Shown here piece by piece: positions 1 through 6,089 of a stretch of DNA of 13,051 nt (the first letter of the stretch is position 1; each line of letters begins with the position of its first letter). Below the pieces are notes generated by a model, which was not told the DNA's origin, made no database searches, and was given only the letters and a program-made list of their open reading frames with translations. The position numbers and the translations under genes were made by a program. The stretch spans positions 1 to 13,051 of the forward strand of contig CAXTSI010000246.1 in NCBI GenBank assembly GCA_964246695.1. The letters are read 5' to 3'. Origin of the DNA: Stigonema sp964246695. GTDB lineage: Bacteria; Cyanobacteriota; Cyanobacteriia; Cyanobacteriales; Nostocaceae.

Positions 1-38
1 TGTTTCCCAAATCACCCTCTCTAGTGCCTGATTTTTAA

Positions 39-971
39 ACACCTACCCTTGAAAGGGGAGGCGGTGCCGGTATTTACAATCAGAGTAAAGCGATCGCTAC
101 CATTAACAATAGCACCATCAGCAATAACCTTGGTGGAACAGGTGGCAAATACAGGGTTAGCTTGGGGGGTGGAGGGATCTACAACCTTGGTACTCTGACG
201 GTGAACAACAGTACCATCACTGGAAACAGCACACCATCAGGAGGCTTTAATTCTGGTGGTAACGGTGGCGGTATTGCTAACGGTGGTAGCAGTACAATTA
301 CCAATAGCACCATTAGCGGTAACACTGCATCTGGAAATGGAATCGGAGGTGGCGGAATCTCTAACTCAGGCGATCTGACGTTAATTAGTAGCACTGTTAG
401 TGGTAACACTGCATCTGGTTCTTCTGGCGGCGGTATCTATAACTTCGGTACTAGTACAATCACTAATAGCACCATCAGTGGTAATACTACATCTAGTTCT
501 TTTGGCGGTGGTATCTATAACAATAGTACTTTGAATTTGCTGTTTGATACGATCGCCTTTAACCAAGCAACTAATGGTGGTGGCGTCTATAACGATACCA
601 AAGGCTCCACCAAAGTGCGCAACACAATTATCGCAGCTAACACAATGACTGGAACAACTGGTGTCAACCCTGACGTATCCGGCAGCTTCAATAGCTCCGG
701 CTACAACCTGATTGGTAATAGCACAGGTAGTACCGGATTTGGAGTTACAGGAGACATAGTAGGTACTAGCGATCGCCCCATTGACCCAAGACTTGCTCCT
801 TTGGACTTCAATGGTGGTCCTACACAAACGATCGCCCTCCTCCCAGACAGCCCAGCAATTGATGCAGCAGACCCCACAGTACTAGATACCGACCCCACCA
901 CCGACCAGCGCGGTTTGCCTCGTGTAAGCAATGGTAGAGCTGATATTGGGGCGTTTGAAGTCCAGGTCTAG
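39..971 (+). pseudogene. Beta-helix / choice-of-anchor Q repeat protein, C-terminal fragment
   Basis: The frame encodes a right-handed parallel beta-helix with irregular repeats of about 20-35 residues built on GGGIYN and NSTISGN motifs. It ends in a choice-of-anchor Q type tail with FNGGPTQTIALLPDSPAIDA, DQRGLPR and ADIGAFE near the C-terminus. Such proteins are usually exported or cell-surface repeat proteins of cyanobacteria. The repeat pattern (GGGAGIYN) is already present at about 54-80, well before the first usable start (TTG at 162). The frame is closed by TAA at 36-38, with no ATG, GTG or TTG between. I therefore read it as the 3' part of a larger gene whose 5' part is lost or frameshifted. 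Translation from TTG 162 (269 aa) cannot be excluded. No signal peptide is present in this part. HIP1-like GATCGCC sites lie within the coding sequence. Confidence 0.75.
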
Positions 972-1151
972 CAATAGTCCAAGTAAACCTTCATACGATC
1001 GTACCTACCTAGGGATGCGATCGCCCATTAGCTATCGCTTTTTACAAAACTTTACAATTTACTGTAGAGTTCGTATTTTTGATCGGGAAGAGTAGGGGAT
1101 ACCGTGTGGGGTGCAATGCCTGTGGTTCAATCATAGCGGTATGTGACGCAA

Positions 1152-1634
1152 TTAATTCGTTACCTTCCGCACCAAAATCATTGCCTTAGGATCATCCTCC
1201 ACCCCACACTCACGAACCAATTCCTCATAGTCAACCCCGTATAGCCCAGCTAAAATCGCCGCCCGCTCATACTGCCCATCCATAATCAGCCTTGCAACTG
1301 TAACCCTGGGATTGGTTTCAGCGTGAGAAAAGCTTGCCACTGGTTTCATAGCTTGCCCCATCTCACTGGTACTGCACTTTGGCTTGCTCTTTTGCTCCAT
1401 AACCTCTTGGGGCGCATTGTATACGGCGGGTGGTTTCTGTCCCATACCGTTCTTCAGGCATCCCAGAAAATAGCCTGTAGGATTTTCTTTATTGGTCAGT
1501 ACGCCAGTTCTTTTCAGTTCATTCGCGGCACTAAGCATCACATCCTCACCATATTCTGTGACGCACGAATGCAATTGGCGTGGGGAAAGAGTAACGCCAA
1601 TCATTTCGAGGGTTTTAGACAGATGTAAGGACAC
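1152..1634 (-). CDS. Possible C-terminal module of a plasmid Rep-like protein
   Basis: A 160-aa product is read from a GTG at 1634. Residues about 10-65 (IGVTLSPRQL, EYGEDVM, ENPTGYFLGCLKNG) resemble the region found at the C-terminus of helix-turn-helix plasmid replication and partition proteins, where a 'TLSP..L...YG...V..A' helix pair is followed by 'NP.GYL...L..G'. The rest is low in recognisable features and ends in a helical stretch (LIMDGQYERAAILAGLYGVD). It lies 28 bp downstream of the stop of the winged-helix gene on the same strand. The frame is open for about 15 codons above the GTG and no good ribosome binding site is visible. It may therefore be the separated tail of that gene after a second frameshift, or a second cistron. 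The functional call is tentative; the ORF itself is well supported. Confidence 0.5.
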   Translation of the reverse strand: MSLHLSKTLEMIGVTLSPRQLHSCVTEYGEDVMLSAANELKRTGVLTNKENPTGYFLGCLKNGMGQKPPAVYNAPQEVMEQKSKPKCSTSEMGQAMKPVASFSHAETNPRVTVARLIMDGQYERAAILAGLYGVDYEELVRECGVEDDPKAMILVRKVTN

Positions 1635-1662
1635 CAGGACTTTTCTTGGCTGACTAGTAGGC

Positions 1663-2536
1663 TCAGACAGACTGAGCTTTCAAACTTGAATTAGCCAACG
1701 CTCTGCCGATGTTCGCCCACAACTCCAACAACATTAGAGGGACTTTGGTTAGGGCGATCGCTCTGGTTACCACAGACTGTGCAGTCAATCCCTCAGAGTC
1801 CATCTGCCTCTGGATTTCTACCCCAGTGTCTTGGTCATAGATGGGAGGAATTTGACAATACCGGGTAGCGTCAGGGTTTCTTCTCCAAATTGTTGGGCTG
1901 TCCGCAGCAGGGACGCTAACCTCTTTTTGTTGTTCTTCTTCTTTTAATAAATTATTAATAACAACAACAGTGTTTGCATCCATAATATGGTCGTCCACAA
2001 TAGGGACTGGTTCGGTTTCTACTATGTCTTGTTTAGTCTCAGTAGGAAACTGTACTCTTATATCACCCCCAATCTTCTGGGTGTCCTTAATACGGACTGG
2101 TTCAGGAAGCCACTCCTCTACTGGTTTGAAGGAATACTCGTTGCTTGTCCCTGGTCGCTTATTCTCTTCCAGGATGTTCTGCTCAACTGCTTGGTGGAGT
2201 CCTTTGAGGATTGTTTTGCGATAGCGAAGCGCTGCCGCCTTGCGGCGGATCGCACCCAGTTCTTGCTGCGACATTCTCTGCCGATTCAGTAAACGTTCCC
2301 CCTGAAATTGTGCGGTAGAGAACTTGGTTGAGCGTGAACGACTCTACTAGTGTAGTGCGTGCCTCCACCGTTTTGCAAAATCGGAACAGCGCTGCATCTT
2401 TTAGTTCTGGTGGTAGGTTCTGTATCCACTCTAAGCTTACTTGTTGGGTACTAAAATCTTGTTCAAATGTGGGTTTTTCCCATAGAGCATCTGTCCCCGT
2501 GCTATGTGCAGGGGAATCTGATATGATTTGAATCAT
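1663..2536 (-). pseudogene. Winged-helix plasmid Rep-like protein, split by a 28-bp insert
   Basis: Two overlapping frames encode one protein. The upstream frame (ATG at 2536) gives MIQIISDSPAHS through WIQNLPPELKDAALFRFCK, TLNQVLYRTISGGTFTE and VAARTGCD, then runs into unrelated residues and stops at 2183. The downstream frame resumes with RKTILKGLHQAVEQNILEE, SNEYSFKPVEEWLPEPV and ends at 1663. Removing 28 bases at 2221-2248 joins them as TGCD-RKTILKGL, a complete winged-helix segment (helix, recognition helix, wing) of the kind found in plasmid replication initiators. The second half is acidic and probably disordered up to the motif WRRNPDATRYCQIPPIYD. Restored length would be about 281 aa. 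The downstream ORF could still start at ATG 2274, but its first residues are encoded by the insert. The non-coding stretch upstream is rich in inverted repeats, as expected for a replication or partition control region. The Rep role is inferred, not shown. Confidence 0.65.
2221..2248 (-). repeat. SDR5-like 28-bp double-hairpin insert in a HIP1 site
   Basis: On the minus strand the sequence reads GCGAT, 28 inserted bases, then CGC. Removing the insert leaves a perfect HIP1 octamer and restores the reading frame of the surrounding gene. The insert folds as two adjacent hairpins: stem CCGCC/GGCGG with loop GCAA, then stem GCG/CGC with loop CTT. Elhai and colleagues described small dispersed repeats in Nostoc, one family of which (SDR5) occurs only within HIP1. 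This copy fits that description in place and structure; assignment to the exact family is mine. Confidence 0.75.
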
Positions 2537-2562
2537 AGAGTTTTAAAATATTTTTGTTATTG

Positions 2563-2600
2563 ACCCCCACTGGTAAGCCTGAGAAACTGACAGTAGGGGT
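2563..2600 (+). terminator. Stem-loop with T-rich tail in the leader of the Rep-like gene
   Basis: The arms ACCCCCACTG (2563-2572) and CAGTAGGGGT (2591-2600) pair with one mismatch around an 18-base loop. The right arm runs into TTTTCTATTACTT on the plus strand, so the shape is that of a weak plus-strand terminator, antisense to the leader of the minus-strand Rep-like gene that starts at 2536. On the minus strand the mismatch becomes a G-U pair, so it could instead be a leader hairpin of the rep transcript. No plus-strand gene precedes it. Confidence 0.35.
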
Positions 2601-2620
2601 TTTCTATTACTTGCTGGGTC

Positions 2621-2657
2621 GATTTCTACTTGTCTTAAGTATGTATGCAAGTAAATC
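2621..2657. repeat. Imperfect inverted repeat in the intergenic region
   Basis: The arms GATTTCTACTTG (2621-2632) and CAAGTAAATC (2648-2657) are inverted copies that match in all ten bases once a two-base CT bulge is allowed, with a 15-base spacer. It lies about 85 bp upstream of the Rep-like start and could be a protein-binding site or part of a replication control region. No direct-repeat iterons were seen beside it. Confidence 0.35.
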
Positions 2658-2763
2658 GTTTATGGCGGCATGTTCATAGTAGACATATGGGGTTAGCGAT
2701 CGCTCTTAAAAAGCGAATATGAGCAATCGGGGGAAGGTCACAAACGTCTTCACTATGTCCTAA

Positions 2764-2795
2764 CTATACGCGGATATTCAAACGTCCGCGTATAG
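2764..2795. repeat. Perfect 11-bp-arm hairpin in the intergenic region
   Basis: CTATACGCGGA (2764-2774) is followed after ten bases by its perfect inverted copy TCCGCGTATAG (2785-2795). It lies between the end of the minus-strand HTH gene (2844) and the start of the Rep-like gene (2536), both on the minus strand. It could be a factor-independent transcription stop, but no T-run follows on either strand. A binding site or plasmid-origin element is equally possible. The rest of 2537-2843 shows one HIP1 site and no credible ORF. Confidence 0.45.
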
Positions 2796-2843
2796 GGTGA
2801 GTGGGGGCGAGTTTTATCTTTCTTCAAGCGCGGAGTAATACAC

Positions 2844-3125
2844 TTATGCTGCGCTATCCTTCCCAAACTCTTTTACCTTTGTACTTTTCCACTCAATCAA
2901 AACCTTACCATCTAAAGCAGCAACGATATCCATAAAAGTTTCTAATGTTGGGTTCCCTTCATCAGATGTTGCTTTAGCAAGCATATTCCTGCGGTTTACT
3001 GGGGTGGCTGTCGTATCACCCTTTTTCCGCCGAATCTCACAGTAGCGGCGGTTTAGAGTTGCTAGGTCTACGCCTAGTTCCTCCATCCGCTCTCTAATCA
3101 TAGACATATCCATACTCATACTCAT
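2844..3125 (-). CDS. Small HTH / antitoxin-like regulator
   Basis: A 93-aa protein with a helical N-terminal half (about residues 9-34, MIRERMEELGVDLATLNRRY). A segment at about 57-80, NPTLETFMDIVAALDGKVL, matches the end of XRE-type antitoxin domains (NPTLETF..I..AL...V.I). It is most likely a DNA-binding antitoxin or a self-regulating repressor; no partner toxin lies next to it. The start is ambiguous. Residues 1-9 are MSMSMDMSM, encoded by five ATG codons within nine, and any of them could be used. An AAGG lies just upstream of the first ATG. A well-formed promoter (-10 at 3134-3139) sits so close that transcription would begin only one or two bases before the first ATG. Confidence 0.6.
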   Translation of the reverse strand: MSMSMDMSMIRERMEELGVDLATLNRRYCEIRRKKGDTTATPVNRRNMLAKATSDEGNPTLETFMDIVAALDGKVLIEWKSTKVKEFGKDSAA

Positions 3126-3133
3126 AGCACCTT

Positions 3134-3161
3134 ATTATAAGTCTACAAAGGCATAAGGCAA
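3134..3161 (-). promoter_or_regulatory. Sigma-70-type promoter of the 93-aa HTH gene
   Basis: On the minus strand TTGCCT (3156-3161) is followed after 16 bases by a perfect TATAAT (3134-3139). The ATG at 3125 begins eight bases after the -10 box, so the predicted transcript would be leaderless or nearly so for the first ATG, or have a short leader for the later in-frame ATG codons. The predicted start is inferred from spacing only. Confidence 0.55.
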
Positions 3162-3264
3162 TTTGTAACGCGACGACATACTATTGTCCTCCTTTGCTCT
3201 CTACTCTATACCTTATAAAAAAAAATATCAAGCCATAAAAAACATAACTTGTGCTTTTTAAATA

Positions 3265-3293
3265 TTGATTAATGCCATAAAAAGCATTAAAAT
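3265..3293 (+). promoter_or_regulatory. Promoter with internal palindrome, upstream of the 164-aa gene
   Basis: TTGATT (3265-3270), a 17-base spacer, then TAAAAT (3288-3293) resembles a sigma-70 promoter. The spacer carries the inverted repeat AATGC-N8-GCATT (3271-3288), and a shared GCCATAAAAA element occurs once more about 40 bp upstream, near 3233. Both suggest a repressor site, possibly for the divergent HTH gene at 2844-3125. Transcription would start near 3300, just before the HIP1 hairpin. Confidence 0.45.
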
Positions 3294-3303
3294 AGAGGAG
3301 ACA

Positions 3304-3352
3304 AAACAAAAGCGATCGCTCTCCCGCCAAGAAGTTGCGATCGCTCTTGTTT
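3304..3352 (+). other. HIP1-built leader hairpin
   Basis: The arms at 3304-3319 (AAACAAAAGCGATCGC) and 3337-3352 (GCGATCGCTCTTGTTT) are inverted copies with one mismatch in 16 bases and a 17-base loop. Each arm contains one HIP1 octamer. The hairpin would be at the very 5' end of the transcript of the 164-aa gene, ahead of an AAGGA site at about 3365-3369 and the ATG at 3381. It could stabilise the mRNA or simply reflect two HIP1 sites in inverted context. Confidence 0.45.
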
Positions 3353-3380
3353 CATCCAATATCACAAGGATCTAATCCCA

Positions 3381-3875
3381 ATGTACCACTACACCAAATC
3401 TCTTGCTGAGATGATGCAAGTCATACTCGCTCATCAGTCAAAGCAAGCTGAGGAAATCGCTTCTGTTGAAGTCAGCATTGACGAGCAAGCCACAGCGCAA
3501 GCTGAACTTTCCGCATACATCAACCAACAAGCCGAAGAGATAGCTCCTGAAATTGAAATTGACTCCGACATTGATAGTACCTCAGGGACTCTTTACCGCG
3601 TCTGGCATAGCTATCACCTACTCGGTACTTTCTACCAAGCCATAGATGGCTCTTGGGTAGTTCAATCAAGCTACACCAACTCACAACCCCAGTGCAACAC
3701 CGCAGCTGAGGCACAACTACTGATTCTAGCAATGAGTGGACTGCTAGTTGCCGACACAGCAACCGATTCGGTTGATATTGACCAACTGTTAGATAAACCC
3801 TTTGATGAACTTACACCCTCTGAATGGGAGTACTTGAAGCAATATGCTCTCGCTCAGGAGTGGGAAGCAGCGTAG
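3381..3875 (+). CDS. Conserved-looking hypothetical protein, 164 aa
   Basis: I do not recognise a named family. The first 55 residues are helical and acidic, with repeated QQAEEIA/KQAEEIA segments suggesting a short coiled coil. Residues about 70-95 (LYRVWHSYHLLGTFYQAIDG, then WVVQS) form a compact beta-rich motif. It is followed by a helix (AAEAQLLILAMSGLLV) and an acidic C-terminus (PFDELTPSEWEYLKQYALAQ). There is no signal peptide or membrane segment, so the product is probably cytosolic. The ATG is preceded by AAGGA 11 bases upstream and by a credible promoter. Codon use and domain order look like a live gene. It stands alone between a divergent HTH gene and a hairpin-rich stretch; the HTH protein may regulate it. 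Confidence 0.7.
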   Translation: MYHYTKSLAEMMQVILAHQSKQAEEIASVEVSIDEQATAQAELSAYINQQAEEIAPEIEIDSDIDSTSGTLYRVWHSYHLLGTFYQAIDGSWVVQSSYTNSQPQCNTAAEAQLLILAMSGLLVADTATDSVDIDQLLDKPFDELTPSEWEYLKQYALAQEWEAA

Positions 3876-3888
3876 AGGTTAAATAGGT

Positions 3889-3918
3889 GGGCTTACTGCT
3901 CTTTGGGAGCGTAAGCCC
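3889..3918. terminator. Strong stem-loop after the 164-aa gene
   Basis: GGGCTTAC (3889-3896) pairs with GTAAGCCC (3911-3918), and after a bulged T an inner GCTC/GAGC stem closes a five-base loop. It begins 13 bases after the stop at 3875, the place expected for a terminator. No T-run follows, so it may act as an mRNA 3' end protector instead. Confidence 0.4.
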
Positions 3919-3970
3919 TCGTCCAATACGGTTCGCTTTGTGCATCCATCTTCCTCCGTTATGGTCACAC

Positions 3971-4020
3971 AAAGGGGAAAAGAGTAAACTCAAGCCTTTC
4001 CCCTTTTCCCTTTCCCCTTT
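3971..4020. repeat. Polypurine/polypyrimidine inverted repeat
   Basis: AAAGGGGAAA (3971-3980) has a perfect inverted copy TTTCCCCTTT at 3997-4006 and a second partial one at about 4011-4020. The tract after 3995 is entirely pyrimidine. It could be a terminator or a mirror/triplex-prone tract. No convincing protein is encoded in 3876-4164. Confidence 0.4.
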
Positions 4021-4164
4021 AACAGTTAACTCCCATAACGAGCGTGTCAAGCACATCCGCTGTTTGGGCATTGATGGTAAGACAGTTCTGGATCAAAACT
4101 GAGATGTTGGTCAATTCTCCTGCTGAGTTGGAGACAAGGCAAGTGGATGAGCTAGTGAGCGTGG

Positions 4165-4338
4165 ATGGCATTGCAGTGGGCTGAAAAACAGGGGATGCCA
4201 CACAACCATGCTCTGGACAGTTTAAAGGCGCATGTTGGTGCGATGGTGCAGCACTCGGTTGAGGAATTGGAAGCAATCCAGGCTTGGAAGCAGCATGTAG
4301 CTGAGCAGCAAGCGATCGTTGCGTATGGAGGCAGTTAG
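4165..4338 (+). CDS. Small helical protein, 57 aa (unrecognised)
   Basis: ATG at 4165 to TAG at 4336-4338 encodes a protein that looks coding in composition: MALQWAEKQGMPHNHALDSL, then KAHVGAMVQHSVEELEAIQA and WKQHVAEQQAIVAYGG. Most of it would be one or two amphipathic helices with acidic and glutamine-rich faces. The ATG is overlapped by the end of a 26-codon ORF (4104-4184), so it may be translationally coupled, or the two may be pieces of a frameshifted gene. A longer minus-strand frame crosses the same bases but is proline- and serine-rich without motifs; I prefer the plus-strand reading. No function is assigned. Confidence 0.4.
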   Translation: MALQWAEKQGMPHNHALDSLKAHVGAMVQHSVEELEAIQAWKQHVAEQQAIVAYGGS

Positions 4339-4342
4339 GGGT

Positions 4343-4385
4343 GTGCGATCGCTCATACCCCATAACGGTGTGAAGGCGATCGCAC
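4343..4385. repeat. Inverted HIP1 pair
   Basis: GTGCGATCGC (4343-4352) and GCGATCGCAC (4376-4385) are perfect inverted 10-mers around a 23-base loop, directly after the small ORF and about 95 bp before the toxin-antitoxin operon. It could act as a weak terminator separating the two units. Confidence 0.4.
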
Positions 4386-4479
4386 TCGCGGATGATGGCG
4401 GTGCAACTGCATTGGTAGTCTAGTAGAATGGGCATTTTGGTCAGTAGTAAATACACTCTTAAACTTATCTGATAGATTT

Positions 4480-4719
4480 ATGACAAGTTCGGAAGTAATT
4501 AGAAGTGTGGCGGCAGAAATTCAATTGTTCAATGATCTTGAGCAGAAAGAAACTTTTCTGTTTGTGTTAGGGGCATTATTTGCTCGCGTGATTAGCTTAA
4601 AAAAAGCAGCAGAAATTATGGAAATAGAACCCAATGTCTTTCTAGAGCTATTGGACATGATGGGTCTAGAGTATTCCTATCTCACTCCACAAGATGTTGC
4701 ACATGAATTGGATTGGTAA
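4480..4719 (+). CDS. UPF0175-like antitoxin
   Basis: A 79-aa protein with a helical N-terminus and a helix-turn-helix at about residues 38-66 (VISLKKAAEIMEIEPNVFLE), followed by a short tail containing YSYLTPQDVAHELD. This is the pattern and length of the cyanobacterial UPF0175-like partner that precedes DUF3368 PIN genes. It is expected to bind and silence the PIN ribonuclease and to repress its own promoter. The stop overlaps the first possible start of the toxin gene by a few bases, so the two are co-transcribed and probably translationally coupled. The family name is from remembered gene context rather than a search. No strong ribosome binding site is seen ahead of ATG 4480. Confidence 0.7.
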   Translation: MTSSEVIRSVAAEIQLFNDLEQKETFLFVLGALFARVISLKKAAEIMEIEPNVFLELLDMMGLEYSYLTPQDVAHELDW

Positions 4720-5210
4720 GTCAGGTGAAGATAGTCTTTAACTCCTCTCCATTAATTTTTCTAGTGCAGCTAGGATTTTTAAATACTTTTGTTGACTCTG
4801 CCAACGAATTTTATCTACCAGCATTTGTGGTACAGGAGATCTCTGCTAAATCAGACAAAGCTCGTCAATCTGTGCAAGAGTTAATTGATTCAGGTAAGAT
4901 AACAGCTAAGGCAATTCAGTTGACTTTTTTAGCCAACAGTCTCAATGCGCGACTAGGTTTAGGAGAATCAGAAGCCATTGCTTTAGGCATTGAACTGCCC
5001 TGTGATTACATCATTTTAGATGACAATGCGGCTCGAAAGGAAGCAGTTCGATTGGGACTTCAGGTGAAGGGCACTCTAGCAGTTATCAGAAAACTTCAGG
5101 CAGATGGTAAAATTACTATTGATAGCAAAGAGCAACTTTATCAACAGCTAGTGGCGATTAATTTTCGAGTTAAGCGAGTACTGTTTGATAGCATTTTTGA
5201 AGATACATAA
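4713..5210 (+). CDS. DUF3368 PIN-domain toxin (ribonuclease)
   Basis: Up to 165 aa. The PIN landmarks are in order: NSSPLIFL at residues 10-17, an invariant Glu in VVQEI (E42), the family signature LGLGESEAIALG (E85 and E87) and LDDNAARK (D103, D104). These acidic residues form the metal site of a PIN endoribonuclease. The first position, usually Asp in PIN proteins, is Asn here (N10); as I recall, Asn is common in DUF3368 members, so this does not mean inactivation. The frame is open from TTG 4713, overlapping the antitoxin stop. GTG 4725 would give the usual start VKIVFNSSPLIFL and is the likelier initiation codon. The C-terminal 40 residues carry the IDSKEQLYQQL helix typical of the family. 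The gene appears intact. Confidence 0.85.
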   Translation: MVSQVKIVFNSSPLIFLVQLGFLNTFVDSANEFYLPAFVVQEISAKSDKARQSVQELIDSGKITAKAIQLTFLANSLNARLGLGESEAIALGIELPCDYIILDDNAARKEAVRLGLQVKGTLAVIRKLQADGKITIDSKEQLYQQLVAINFRVKRVLFDSIFEDT

Positions 5211-5259
5211 GTTGATTTTACTGCTAACAGAATCATCTTTTTTGACTTCTGGTTTGCTG

Positions 5260-5400
5260 TCCTAAACACCTGATAACAATCGCCAGCAAGGGATAAACTA
5301 TGATTGGAGGGTTTATAGAGTTAGTGTTAAGACAATGTCAGGGTTAACAGGTTATCATTTTATTGACAATGTTCCTGCTGCACGCGATTGTGGTGGATAG
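5260..5400 (+). pseudogene. DNA/RNA non-specific endonuclease remnant, copy 1
   Basis: The frame reads P-stop-TPDNNR, then QQGINYDWRVYRVSVKTMSG and LTGYHFIDNVPAA, ending at TAG 5398-5400. The same two segments occur in copy 2 (5600-6012), but there about 200 bases of coding sequence separate PDNNR from QQGINYDW. Here they are fused in frame by an internal deletion. The CAA codon before TPDNNR has become TAA. Divergence from copy 2 is considerable (for example ..GYHFIDNVPAA versus ..GYHFLDGVPAA), so the copies were old tandem paralogues. It is not expected to be functional. Confidence 0.75.
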
Positions 5401-5599
5401 TCAGCTTTGGTGGGGGAGCGATCGCTCTGGCTTGAATTTCTGAATAACACTATGAAGACGAAAAAGCGATCGACCGATGTTCGGGCGATCGCAAAGCTTT
5501 CTATAAGACATTCACTATTTTGCTCTACTTAATACTGAATTACCGAGAGTGAAAACCGATAAAATTTATTGAAGCTGCCCAAGTCAAAGTCAGCAGTGA

Positions 5600-6012
5600 A
5601 ATACTTCTGCGTCTGATAATTCCCAGACTTTTCTGATGACCAACATGATGCCCCAAACACCAGATAACAATCGGCACACGCTTGTCAGGGTTTGGAAAAG
5701 TACTGTCGTCAACTGGTAAAGCGAGGCAAGGAACTCTACATCATTGCTGGTCCATACGGCAATCAAGGTACACTTAAAGGTCAAGTGACGATTCCGACAT
5801 CAACGTGGAAGGTGGTTGTGGTATTAGACCGTCCTGGTAGTAATGTTACAGCTAATACTCGTGTTATTGCTGTTAATGTGCCTAACCAGCAAGGGATAAA
5901 CTATGATTGGAGAGCTTATCGAGTTAGTTTGAGGACATTGGAGGGGTTGACGGGGTATCACTTTCTTGACGGTGTTCCTGCTGCTACTCGTGATGTAGTG
6001 GATGCTCAGTAG
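5600..6012 (+). pseudogene. DNA/RNA non-specific endonuclease remnant, copy 2
   Basis: This is the C-terminal half of a NucA/EndoG-type (beta-beta-alpha metal) nuclease. It begins after a stop with SDNSQTFLMTNMMPQTPDNN, the segment that follows the catalytic DRGH motif in this family. Near 5675-5690 the frame shifts, and QGLEKYCRQLVKRGKELYII then AGPYGNQGTLKG, WKVVVVLDRPG and GYHFLDGVP complete the domain to the TAG at 6010-6012. The signal peptide, N-terminal domain and DRGH active-site segment are absent upstream, so no nuclease can be made. A 106-aa ORF starting at TTG 5692 is only this fragment. Intact relatives in cyanobacteria are secreted nucleases of roughly 250-300 aa. Confidence 0.8.
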
Positions 6013-6089
6013 GGTGGAGAGATGGGCGATCGCATTTGGAGTTATGAGGGGATGGTTGGAATGCGATCGCACTCACGGTGTAACATATT

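Noticed and set aside
381..827. Minus-strand ORFs across the beta-helix gene
   Set aside because: Shadows of the repetitive Gly/Asn/Thr/Ser-rich coding sequence on the plus strand.
1970..2292. Plus-strand ORFs opposite the Rep-like gene
   Set aside because: Antisense shadows of a well-supported minus-strand coding region.
3887..4102. 71-aa plus-strand ORF after the 164-aa gene
   Set aside because: It runs through a hairpin and a polypyrimidine tract (KPFPFSLSPL) and shows no protein-like pattern.
3304..4385. HIP1 inverted pairs as a CRISPR array
   Set aside because: HIP1 sites are irregularly spaced with no spacer-repeat pattern; they are a genome-wide cyanobacterial octamer.
4019..4456. 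145-aa minus-strand ORF
   Set aside because: Composition is Pro/Ser/Cys-rich without motifs, and it overlaps a plus-strand frame (4165-4338) that looks coding.
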